This document shows, piece by piece, positions 35,377 to 43,202 of a stretch of DNA of 64,000 bases. The position numbers and the translations under genes were made by a program. The stretch comes from Demequina sediminicola (GTDB lineage: Bacteria > Actinomycetota > Actinomycetes > Actinomycetales > Demequinaceae), in contig NZ_BBRB01000005.1 of the NCBI RefSeq assembly GCF_000975055.1, forward strand, positions 62,001-126,000. Reading direction: 5' to 3'. The notes below the pieces were generated by a model, which was not told where the DNA came from, searched no databases, and saw only the letters and a program-made list of their open reading frames with translations. Position 1 is the first letter of the stretch, and each line of letters begins with the position of its first letter.

Positions 35377-36216
35377 ATGAGCACGGGATCCCTCGCGGGA
35401 AAGACCATTCTCATGTCTGGAGGGAGTCGCGGCATAGGACTCGCGATTGCAGTACGTGCGGCTAAGGATGGCGCCAATGTCGCCATGCTCGCCAAGACCG
35501 ATACCCCGCACCCCAAGCTTGAAGGAACTATCCACACAGCGGCCGATGCGGTTGTTGCCGCAGGCGGTCAGGCACTGGCCATTGTGGGAGACGTGCGCAA
35601 CGATGCCGACATCGCGCGGGCTGTCGCTCACACTGCCGACGCCTTCGGGGGCATCGACATTGTGATCAACAATGCCAGTGTCATTGATCTCTCCCCTACG
35701 TCGGCCCTCGACGCGAAGAAGTACGACCTCATGCAGGACGTCAATGTGCGTGGCACTTTCATGCTCTCGCGTGCGTGCGTTCCGGAGCTCAAGCATGCGA
35801 CGAACCCGCACATCCTGTCGCTGTCTCCCCCACTGAACACGAGCGCGCACTGGCTTGGTGCGCATACTGGGTATTCGATGGCGAAGTTCGGTATGACGAT
35901 GGCCACTCTGGGCATGGCTGAGGAATGTCGCGCCGCGGGTATCGCAGCGAACACTTTGTGGCCTCGCACCACCATTGCCACGGCGGCTGTGCAGAACATT
36001 TTGGGTGGGGATCACATCATGAAGCGAAGCCGTACTCCGGAGATCTACGCCGACGCAGCGCATGAAGTGCTGACGTCAGATGCAAAGGCCCTCAGTGGCG
36101 AGAGCCTCATCGTGGAGGAGGTGCTCAAGGCGGCCGGCGTGCATGACTTCTCCAGCTACGCGGCCGTCCCAGGGACCCCCGATGACGCACTCTTCCCGGA
36201 CATCTTCCTGGATTGA
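35377..36216 (+). CDS. Short-chain dehydrogenase, HSDL2-like
   Basis: 279-residue NAD(P)-dependent oxidoreductase. Nucleotide loop SGGSRGIGLA at about 14-23, INNASVIDL near 98, and the catalytic YSMAK near 168. The extended end and IVEEVLKAAGVHDFSSYAA resemble the HSDL2 group that acts on lipid or sterol-like substrates. It follows the enoyl-CoA hydratase-family gene at three bases, with GGTGAGGAG as ribosome site inside that gene's end. A shared CoA or short-lipid pathway is inferred. Confidence 0.86.
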   Translation: MSTGSLAGKTILMSGGSRGIGLAIAVRAAKDGANVAMLAKTDTPHPKLEGTIHTAADAVVAAGGQALAIVGDVRNDADIARAVAHTADAFGGIDIVINNASVIDLSPTSALDAKKYDLMQDVNVRGTFMLSRACVPELKHATNPHILSLSPPLNTSAHWLGAHTGYSMAKFGMTMATLGMAEECRAAGIAANTLWPRTTIATAAVQNILGGDHIMKRSRTPEIYADAAHEVLTSDAKALSGESLIVEEVLKAAGVHDFSSYAAVPGTPDDALFPDIFLD

Positions 36217-36279
36217 TCGCGCAACCGTACTCGTGGCATACGCTGGCTGAATGCTCCGCTCCCGCTGAAAGGACACACG

Positions 36280-37395
36280 GTGGCGTTTGACCGTCAGAAG
36301 GCTCTTCGCTCGTTGCTCAACCGCAGGCATCCAGGTGCGCGACCGTCGCCCGTGCAGCCGCAGAGCGGTGAAGTACCGCTGATTCGCTACGTACGCGATG
36401 GAGAGCCTGAACGGCCCCCGCGTGGCACCACCGTCGCCGACGCACTTCACTTCTCCCAAGAGCGCCCGGACCATCTCAGCATGCTGTTGTACGGCGTTCC
36501 GGACGCCGGCGAGATAGCGCGCCTTGCTGAAGTATGGGATCTGCACCCGGTGCTGGCCGAGGACCTACTCCAAGGCAACCAGCGACCCAAGGTCGAACGC
36601 TATGGAGATGTCCTGTTCGTTGTCGCACGTTCCGCCTGGTACATCGACGCTTCAGAAAGTGTGGAGTTCGCTGAGTTTCACCTCCTCTTGCGCGAAGACG
36701 CCATCGCTGTGATCTGCCAAGACGGCACCTGGATCGACGGCGGCGATGTGGCATCGCTCGAGCACAACAACGCAGATGCCGTCATTGCCCACGAGCTTGG
36801 ATTGTTGAGCGAGCCGGAACTCCTTGCCATGGGAGCCGAGGCCGTCGCGTACCGACTCCTCGACGCCATCGTCGACGGCTACGGTCCCGTACTCGCTGGG
36901 CTAGCAACGGACAAGGACCAGATTGAACGCCAGGTCTTTAGTGGAGACACCACGGCCGCGGAGCGCATCTACCGGCTCAACCAGGAGGTGATCGACCTCA
37001 AGCAGGCTACGTCCGCACTCACGCAAGTCGTATCCGCATTGAAGGCCGGGTTTTCGAAGTACGCCATTGCCTCGGAATTGCAGAGCTACTTGGGAGACCT
37101 CTCCGACCACTTGGCGCATGTCAACAGTGAGGTGTCGGAACTGCGGGAAAGCCTCACTCAGATCCTTCAGGTCAACGCCACCCTGGTCGGGCAACGTCAG
37201 AACGAAGACATGAAGAAGATCTCCGGATGGGCGGCAATCCTGTTCGCCCCGACGCTGATTGCCGCAATCTACGGAATGAACTTTGATTCGATGCCGGAGC
37301 TGCATTGGGGATTCGGGTATCCCCTTGCTCTGGGGATGATGGTGGCCCTCGCGTTTGGCCTCTATTGGGTCTTTAAGCGCAACAAGTGGATGTAG
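36280..37395 (+). CDS. corA: CorA-family magnesium/divalent cation transporter
   Basis: 371-residue cytosolic-domain plus two-membrane-segment channel. The signature Y-G-M-N-F lies between the two C-terminal hydrophobic segments, and the protein ends in a basic KRNKWM tail. Long helices (residues 200-305) form the funnel. CorA and ZntB share the fold; Mg2+ uptake is the default guess. GTG 36280 with GAAAGGA seven bases upstream sets the start. A -10-like TACGCT lies at 36239-36244. Confidence 0.9.
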   Translation: MAFDRQKALRSLLNRRHPGARPSPVQPQSGEVPLIRYVRDGEPERPPRGTTVADALHFSQERPDHLSMLLYGVPDAGEIARLAEVWDLHPVLAEDLLQGNQRPKVERYGDVLFVVARSAWYIDASESVEFAEFHLLLREDAIAVICQDGTWIDGGDVASLEHNNADAVIAHELGLLSEPELLAMGAEAVAYRLLDAIVDGYGPVLAGLATDKDQIERQVFSGDTTAAERIYRLNQEVIDLKQATSALTQVVSALKAGFSKYAIASELQSYLGDLSDHLAHVNSEVSELRESLTQILQVNATLVGQRQNEDMKKISGWAAILFAPTLIAAIYGMNFDSMPELHWGFGYPLALGMMVALAFGLYWVFKRNKWM

Positions 37396-37453
37396 TCCAG
37401 AATCTGCGTGTGAGAGCCAGACCAATCCACCGCGACGGTGTCGGAAACGACAC

Positions 37454-37459
37454 TAGGCT
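37454..37459 (+). promoter_or_regulatory. Possible -10 box of a leaderless transcript before the methyltransferase
   Basis: TAGGCT, seven bases before ATG 37467. Same string and spacing as before lnt. No -35 box is recognisable. Confidence 0.3.
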
Positions 37460-37466
37460 CTCCCTC

Positions 37467-37565
37467 ATGCAAGGTGTTCACCCCCACAGGCGCGCCTCCT
37501 GTGTCACTAGATTTCACCAGGCGCGAGGGAATGAGTTGCGCCGCATTGCGAGTGGCGTGCTGTGA
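37467..37565 (+). CDS. Possible 32-residue leader peptide coupled to the methyltransferase gene
   Basis: A 32-codon frame from ATG 37467 to TGA 37563-37565. The stop overlaps the next start as TGATG, and the methyltransferase itself lacks a clear ribosome site, so reinitiation after this peptide would explain its translation. The peptide is basic (MQGVHPHRRASCV...) and not recognised. It may equally be untranslated leader. Confidence 0.3.
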   Translation: MQGVHPHRRASCVTRFHQARGNELRRIASGVL

Positions 37566-38683
37566 TGAACTCGATTCTCAGTCAGCTTCGTCGCTGGCCA
37601 GACGTCGAGGCGCCAGGTCTCGTCGCGGTCGATGCAGCTGACCGCCTCATCTTGGATGAGTCGGCTGGACTACGTGCCTCTGCCGATGCGGGTGACATAG
37701 TGGTGATTGGGGACGCGTACGGCGCGCTCACGCTCGGCTCAGCGCACAGTGGCGGCGCTTCTCTTCGCACGCATCAGGATGCATTCACCGGCGAGCATGC
37801 GCTCGCTTCGAACGCGAAGCGTCTGGGGTACTCAGAGTGCTACACGACGCACGCACTTGATGCCGACCTTGTGCGAGGCGCGCGGGTAGTGCTGCTTCGG
37901 CTACCACGCTCACTTGACGCACTTCGGGACATCGCTGGTCTCATCGCGGCACACGCAGACCCCAATGTGGTCGTCTTCGCCGGTGGCCGTCTCAAGCACA
38001 TGACGGTCTCTATGAACAGTGTCCTCGGAGAGTTTTTCAGTCGACTGGATGTCACACATGCACGCCAAAAGTCGAGGGTGCTCGTTGCGCGAGAGCCACA
38101 CGACGGGTGTGAGCCACATCCGGCTGCAGCCCACGTCGAGGGGCTTGAGATCCGAGCTTTCGGAGGTGTCTTCGCAGGGGCCAAACTCGATATCGGGACT
38201 CGGCTGTTGCTCGCGCACCTGCCACCCGCGCCGATTGGCGGTACGCCCGACGATCCCTTCATCGACCTGGCGTGCGGAACCGGAGTCATCGGCGCTTGGA
38301 TGGCCACACGCTATGCGAATTCCTATGTCTACGCCTGTGACCAGTCTGCGGCGGCGGTCGCATCAGCGCGCGCAACCATGCACGCCAATGACGTCACCCA
38401 TCGGGTCGAGGTAGTCCAAGACAATGCTCTCTCTACACGGGACACGGCGAGCGCATCAATGATCACCCTCAATCCGCCATTTCACTCCGGCGCTGCCGTC
38501 ACCGACGTGCTCGCTCCCGAACTGTTTGCCGATGCGGCCCGAGTATTGCGCCCTGGCGGCCACCTGTGGAGTGTGTGGAATTCACCGATGAAGTATCGCT
38601 CTCGCCTGGAGCAACTGGTAGGTCCCACGCAGCAGATCGCGCGCAATGCCAAATTCACGGTCACGCTCTCCACTCGCCGCTGA
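37562..38683 (+). CDS. RlmG/RsmC-like rRNA guanine-N2 methyltransferase
   Basis: 373-residue two-part protein typical of RlmG/RsmC. The N-terminal half (to about 190) is a degenerate methyltransferase-like domain; the C-terminal half has the SAM motif FIDLACGTGVIGAW (about 236-249), an acidic residue in YACDQS, and the catalytic N-P-P-F-H near 305. Length matches E. coli RlmG (378) better than RsmC (343), but which rRNA base is modified is unknown. Starts GTG 37562 or ATG 37565, both overlapping the stop of a small upstream frame. Confidence 0.85.
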   Translation: MMNSILSQLRRWPDVEAPGLVAVDAADRLILDESAGLRASADAGDIVVIGDAYGALTLGSAHSGGASLRTHQDAFTGEHALASNAKRLGYSECYTTHALDADLVRGARVVLLRLPRSLDALRDIAGLIAAHADPNVVVFAGGRLKHMTVSMNSVLGEFFSRLDVTHARQKSRVLVAREPHDGCEPHPAAAHVEGLEIRAFGGVFAGAKLDIGTRLLLAHLPPAPIGGTPDDPFIDLACGTGVIGAWMATRYANSYVYACDQSAAAVASARATMHANDVTHRVEVVQDNALSTRDTASASMITLNPPFHSGAAVTDVLAPELFADAARVLRPGGHLWSVWNSPMKYRSRLEQLVGPTQQIARNAKFTVTLSTRR

Positions 38684-38772
38684 CGCAAGGCAGCCAGGGG
38701 AATAGGTCGCCCGGTTCGACGCTTGACATACATACATGCATCGGGGCGTGCCTCAAGGAGAGGAAGTTGAAA

Positions 38773-40362
38773 GTGACCTACCCTCACGAGTCCGACAATG
38801 GTGCCACGACGGTCAGTTGGCCCTATGGCACCGAAGAGACACTGCGCGCGCCCATCAGTGAAGGAGGCTCCACTCCCCGCGCGCTGGTTCTTGGTGCCAC
38901 GGGATACATCGGAGGGCGGCTCGTCCCTCGCCTCCTCGCCGGGGGCTACCGTGTCCGCACACTGTCTCGGACTGCTGTCCGCATTCACGCCATGCCGTGG
39001 GCTCCGGACGTTGAGATTGTTGAGGGAGATGCCTCGGACGCCGATGCTGTCGATGCGGCAATGGCCGACGTCGACATCGTCTACTTCCTCGTTCATTCCA
39101 TGACGAGCGGAAGTGACTACGGACAACTCGATCGTGCGATCGCCCTCAATGTCGCGCTCCATGCAGCGCGCCACAAAGTCGGTCGCATCGTCTATCTCGG
39201 AGGTCTCCACCCAGATGGCGTCGAACTTTCCACCCATCTTGCGTCCCGCAAGGAAGTCGGCGACATCCTGCTCGCGTCCGCAACCCCGACGGTGATCCTG
39301 CAAGCAGGAGTCGTGATCGGGTCGGGCTCCGCGTCATTCGAAATGATCCGGCACCTCACGGAAGTTTTGCCCTACATGCCCGCACCTAAGTGGGTGCTGA
39401 ACTACATCCAGCCCATTGCGGTGCGCGACGTCGTGTATTACCTCCTCGCGGCCGCCCGTGCCGGGACAAGCGTCAACCGCGCATTCGACATCGGTGGTCC
39501 AGATGTTTTTCGTTACTCCCAGATGATGAATGGGTACGCGGTGCAGGCCGGACTTCCACAACGCCACATTGCCGCGCTCCCAGTGCTTACTCCACGGCTC
39601 GCGTCCCACTGGGTTGGCCTCGTTACACCGGTCCCGCGGCAGATTGCGCGTCCGTTGGTCGAGTCACTGCTTCACACTTGTGTGGTCAAGAATGACGACA
39701 TCGACGCTTTCATCCCGCCGCCTGAGAAGGGACTCACCGGGTATGGCGCTGCAGTGCGCCTTGCGCTGGGTCGGATCGAGGTTGACAAGGTGGAAACCAG
39801 TTGGGTTGACACGCGTATTGCGAATGTTCCATCGGACCCGATGCCTAGTGACCCCGAGTGGGCAGGGCGGACTGTCTTCCAGGATTCTCGTTCGCGTGAC
39901 TCTGGTGCGAATCCCAACGAAGTATGGAACGTGGTCTCCGAGATCGGAGGTGCAACTGGCTGGTATTCAGCCTCGATCCTCTGGGCGGCTCGAGGAGCGC
40001 TCGACCGTCTGGCCGGTGGCATTGGTTCGCAACGCGGGCGCCGGAGCTACTCCGAACCGGCTGTGGGAGACGCAATTGATGTGTGGCGAGTTGAGAAAGT
40101 CGAAGTAGGGCGGTTGCTGCGCTTGCGCGCTGAAATGAAGGTGCCCGGCAAGGCGTGGCTCGAACTCGGGGTTGAGCCCACCGACACTGGGTCGCGCTAC
40201 TGGCAACGCGCAGTGTTCTTCCCTCGCGGATTGACCGGACGACTGTACTGGCTGTCAATGTTGCCGTTCCACGGTTTGATCTTCAGTGGCATGGTCAACA
40301 GGATCGTTACTGAAGCAGAGTCCGCTTCCGTCGTCGCAGACCCCAAGCCTCGTGAAGCGTAG
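38773..40362 (+). CDS. SDR-type NAD(P)-binding protein with C-terminal DUF2867
   Basis: 529-residue two-domain protein. An atypical SDR domain begins near 37 (ALVLGATGYIGGRLVPRLL) and carries YFLVHSM and RIVYLGGLH; the usual YxxxK is not obvious. From about 350 a DUF2867 region follows (NPNEVWNVVSEIGGATGWYSASILW and the late SRYWQRAVFFPRGLTGRLYWLSMLPFHGLIFSGM). The domain pair is common in actinobacteria and cyanobacteria with no settled function. AAGGAG at 38755-38760 serves TTG 38767 or GTG 38773; the ORF upstream to 38566 reads through the methyltransferase and is rejected. Confidence 0.83.
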   Translation: MTYPHESDNGATTVSWPYGTEETLRAPISEGGSTPRALVLGATGYIGGRLVPRLLAGGYRVRTLSRTAVRIHAMPWAPDVEIVEGDASDADAVDAAMADVDIVYFLVHSMTSGSDYGQLDRAIALNVALHAARHKVGRIVYLGGLHPDGVELSTHLASRKEVGDILLASATPTVILQAGVVIGSGSASFEMIRHLTEVLPYMPAPKWVLNYIQPIAVRDVVYYLLAAARAGTSVNRAFDIGGPDVFRYSQMMNGYAVQAGLPQRHIAALPVLTPRLASHWVGLVTPVPRQIARPLVESLLHTCVVKNDDIDAFIPPPEKGLTGYGAAVRLALGRIEVDKVETSWVDTRIANVPSDPMPSDPEWAGRTVFQDSRSRDSGANPNEVWNVVSEIGGATGWYSASILWAARGALDRLAGGIGSQRGRRSYSEPAVGDAIDVWRVEKVEVGRLLRLRAEMKVPGKAWLELGVEPTDTGSRYWQRAVFFPRGLTGRLYWLSMLPFHGLIFSGMVNRIVTEAESASVVADPKPREA

Positions 40363-40377
40363 GCGGCATCGCCAGCT

Positions 40378-40408
40378 GCGTCCAGGCTAACTCGGTGCCT
40401 GGATACGC
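40378..40408 (+). terminator. Hairpin after the SDR-DUF2867 gene
   Basis: GCGTCCAGGC, nine bases, GCCTGGATACGC: seven perfect pairs plus a bulged outer stem, 16 bases after the stop and next to the tRNA terminator on the other strand. Confidence 0.5.
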
Positions 40409-40415
40409 ACGAGAA

Positions 40416-40455
40416 AAGGGCCGCCCACCCGGATCACTCCAGGTAAACGGCCCTT
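40416..40455 (-). terminator. Terminator of the tRNA-Pro gene
   Basis: On the minus strand AAGGGCCG, a 24-base loop, CGGCCCTT, then TTCTC. It begins eight bases after the tRNA end. Confidence 0.6.
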
Positions 40456-40462
40456 CATCGGT

Positions 40463-40535
<73 letters not shown>

Positions 40536-40650
40536 ATGGCCCGGACGTGCGGCAACTTCACCGCCCTGTTTGGGCCGGGAAACAGTCTACACAGACTCAA
40601 CAGTCGTAAGTGACATCTCACCGTTTTTTGAAGGGATGCATCGACAAGAA

Positions 40651-41265
40651 TCATCCAAAGTAACGGCCAGGCCGGTGGTTGATAGCCAGCACGCCGTTCA
40701 GCAGGAGCGCACCGACGATCGAGTACAGGAGGATGTCGAGCGGCACGATGGTGAGGGAAGCAAGTACGACGCACAGGTCGAGTGCCCCTTGTACGTATCC
40801 GGCACGAATCCCTTTGGTTTCCTGGAGGAACGCCGCCAGGATGCCGAACCCGCCTCCGGAGGCACCGTGGCGGAAGAACATGAGCAACCCGATGCCGATC
40901 GCCAGCCCCGCGAAGATTGATGCGTAGAGCGGGTTGATACTACTGATGTCTATGTAGAGTCCGTGCACCTCAGTGAGGATCGACACGAGTGCCACCGCGA
41001 TGATTGTCTTGATGGTGAAGGGCCATCCCATGCGGCGCACTGAGAGCCAGTAGAACGGGAGGTTGATCACGAAGTAGATGACGCCAAATGACAGAGTTGT
41101 CCAGTAGCTGATCAGAATCGCGACACCTGCGAGACCGCCGGACACTCCCCCGATCTCGGAGAGCAAAAAGAGCCCGAACGACATCACAAAAGCCCCCGTG
41201 ACAAGCGCCAGCGCGTCCTCCCACACTGCGTGCTTCTCGGCAATCGGGGGGTCAACAACTGTCAT
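40651..41265 (-). CDS. YitT-family membrane protein
   Basis: 204-residue protein with five to six hydrophobic segments, matching the YitT core (DUF161): GLFLLSEIGGVSGGLAGVAILIS, INLPFYWLSVRRMGW and GLAIGIGLLMFFRHGASGGGFGILA. The C-terminal cytosolic DUF2179 domain of Bacillus YitT is absent. Function unknown. ATG 41265 begins MTVVDPP; the 73-residue upstream extension is not protein-like and is rejected. Divergent from the Pr6Pr gene. Confidence 0.82.
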   Translation of the reverse strand: MTVVDPPIAEKHAVWEDALALVTGAFVMSFGLFLLSEIGGVSGGLAGVAILISYWTTLSFGVIYFVINLPFYWLSVRRMGWPFTIKTIIAVALVSILTEVHGLYIDISSINPLYASIFAGLAIGIGLLMFFRHGASGGGFGILAAFLQETKGIRAGYVQGALDLCVVLASLTIVPLDILLYSIVGALLLNGVLAINHRPGRYFG

Positions 41266-41374
41266 CTGCGGCCTCGTTTCTGAGAACTGAACTTTCACTC
41301 CTCGCGTGCCATTGTGCATGGTTTGTTGCGGGCGAAACGCCCAATTCCAAGGATCCGCCCGATTTGGGTAAAGC

Positions 41375-42052
41375 ATGCTTAAAATGTTCGTCATGAGCAC
41401 TGTTGCTTGCATTCGGGTTCTGCGGCTCTCAGGCGCAGCCGTCATCGTCGCCGCCTTGGCAGTGCAGGCGTGGGCCGATCTCACCTTCGGCAGTTTCTCC
41501 TGGGATCAAATGCCCGGCTACTTCACACCGCTTGCGGCGCTGACGGGGGTTGTGGCACTGGTGGTCGCGGGTCTCAGCCCACGTCCGGATCGCTGGTGGA
41601 TCGACGCGCTCCGTGTGAATGCGACAACCTACACCGCGGTCGCCGGCGCTGTGTATTGGGCGCTCCTTGCGCCTTACGCGATCCCCAAGGTTCCCTGGGC
41701 CAACGCCGTGCTCCACGGTGGGGCGGCGGTAATCCTGCTTCTCGACTGGCTCGTCGTGGGCCGTAAGCGCAGGTTGCCAATACGCACTTGGCCGACGGTT
41801 CTTGCGGTACCAGCCGGATGGCTCACATACCTCTTGGTCCGTGCGAGTCGCGATGGCTGGGTGCCCTACCCGTTCCTCGATCCAGCACGCGGCCTGACTG
41901 CCATAGCAGGCACCGTCGGCCTCATTGCTGTGTTGGGACTCGCGTGCGCCGCGATACTCCATGTCAGCACGTTCCTCAGGCGAGGAACTGCGCGGGACGC
42001 ACGACCGCTCACCGCAGAGTTAGTGGTCACGTACTCGAGGCACGCACAATAG
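41375..42052 (+). CDS. Pr6Pr family membrane protein
   Basis: 225-residue protein with six hydrophobic segments. Family marks are LTPLAA-like FTPLAALTGVV near 50, HGGAAVILLLDWLVVGRKR near 115 and the late PYPFLDP. Pr6Pr proteins are widespread in actinobacteria without known function. ATG 41375 or 41393 may start it. Four bases separate it from the next gene. Confidence 0.8.
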   Translation: MLKMFVMSTVACIRVLRLSGAAVIVAALAVQAWADLTFGSFSWDQMPGYFTPLAALTGVVALVVAGLSPRPDRWWIDALRVNATTYTAVAGAVYWALLAPYAIPKVPWANAVLHGGAAVILLLDWLVVGRKRRLPIRTWPTVLAVPAGWLTYLLVRASRDGWVPYPFLDPARGLTAIAGTVGLIAVLGLACAAILHVSTFLRRGTARDARPLTAELVVTYSRHAQ

Positions 42053-42056
42053 TCCC

Positions 42057-43202
42057 GTGCCTTCTTCATTGACTCACACGGTGCCCATTATCGTGATCGG
42101 TGCCGGACAAGCCGGACTCTCAGTGGGCTACCACTTGCGTCGCTTAGGACTCTCCCCGCACACAGACTTCACTATCGTCGACTCAGGACCTGGTCCGGGC
42201 GGTGCCTGGCAACATCGTTGGGATAGTTTGCGCTTTGGCGACGCTCACGCACTAGCGGACCTTCCGGGCATGGCCGATGCCGGGGTCACGTTCGTTGACG
42301 CTCCAACCGAGCCTCCGGCAAGTGCGGTGGTTGCCGAGCGCTATCGACAGTACGAAGAGCATTTCGGACTGGACGTTCAACGCCCCGTGACTGTCGATCA
42401 TGTGGAACGGGCAACCGGCGAGCGATATCTGCTTCAGGGCCAGGGAATGGACACCTTTGCGGGTCCCGGCGGGCGCCTCAGCGCAGAGGTTGTCATCGCT
42501 GCCAGTGGGACATGGCGCAAGCCCCGCCAACCCGATGTCCCTGGGGTGAGCGTCTTCCGTGGCATTCAGATCACGACGCCACAGTTCAAGTCCGCTAGAG
42601 ACTTTGCGGGGCTCAGAGTGGCGGTTGTTGGCGGAGGCGCATCGGCTGTCGGGCTACTCGGTGAGGTTGCCCCGGTTGCCGCCCAAGTGTCGTGGTTTAC
42701 TCGCCGGCCCATCACCTTCCTCGAAAGTGACGGTACGCCTGCGCGAGAATTCGGACGCGAGTCCGTGCGCTTACAGAACGGAGCTGCTGTGGCAGGACGG
42801 CCGCTTCCCAGCATCGTCTCGACAACGGGTTTGCCGCTGACGGCACCGCTACGAAGGCTTCTCAGCGCGGGTCTTGCCGAAAGACAGCCGATGTTCGCCT
42901 CGGTAGTCAGCGATGGAGTAGTTCATCCCGATGGAAGTTTCGAGGCATTCGATGCGATCATTTGGGCGCTGGGTTTCGAGGCGGATCTCGGGATGCTTGC
43001 ACCACTTGGCATTGATGCCCACCGCGGATTCAAGGTCGATGCCGGACACGCGGTTGACGTGCCCGGCATCTTCCTCGCAGGTTATGGCCCGCAGGCCTCG
43101 ACCATTAGCGCCAACAGGGGCGGCCGCGTGATTGCGCGAGATGCCTTGAAGTATCTCGACAATCGTTTATGGCCGCCGCGCGACGCGACGCCTTCGGACT
43201 AG
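42057..43202 (+). CDS. FAD-dependent NAD(P)-binding oxidoreductase
   Basis: 381-residue flavoprotein of the CzcO/monooxygenase-like group. FAD loop VIGAGQAGLSVGYHL at 13-27, GGAWQHRWDSLRFG near 50, second nucleotide loop VAVVGGGASAVGLLGEV near 187, and an ATG-like IWALGFEADL near 302. The FxGxxxHxxxW of Baeyer-Villiger enzymes is not seen. Substrate unknown. GTG start at 42057 follows the Pr6Pr stop by four bases; the 3' end overlaps the convergent oxidase gene by 4 bases. Confidence 0.84.
   Translation: MPSSLTHTVPIIVIGAGQAGLSVGYHLRRLGLSPHTDFTIVDSGPGPGGAWQHRWDSLRFGDAHALADLPGMADAGVTFVDAPTEPPASAVVAERYRQYEEHFGLDVQRPVTVDHVERATGERYLLQGQGMDTFAGPGGRLSAEVVIAASGTWRKPRQPDVPGVSVFRGIQITTPQFKSARDFAGLRVAVVGGGASAVGLLGEVAPVAAQVSWFTRRPITFLESDGTPAREFGRESVRLQNGAAVAGRPLPSIVSTTGLPLTAPLRRLLSAGLAERQPMFASVVSDGVVHPDGSFEAFDAIIWALGFEADLGMLAPLGIDAHRGFKVDAGHAVDVPGIFLAGYGPQASTISANRGGRVIARDALKYLDNRLWPPRDATPSD

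Noticed and set aside
35209-36063. 284-codon frame antisense to enoyl-CoA hydratase and SDR
   Set aside because: Shadow of two well-supported genes; low-complexity Arg/His-rich translation.
38723-38728. TTGACA as -35 box of the SDR-DUF2867 gene
   Set aside because: No -10-like hexamer at 16-19 bases downstream.
38566-38772. In-frame extension of the SDR-DUF2867 gene
   Set aside because: Overlaps the methyltransferase gene out of frame; a ribosome site lies just before 38767-38773.
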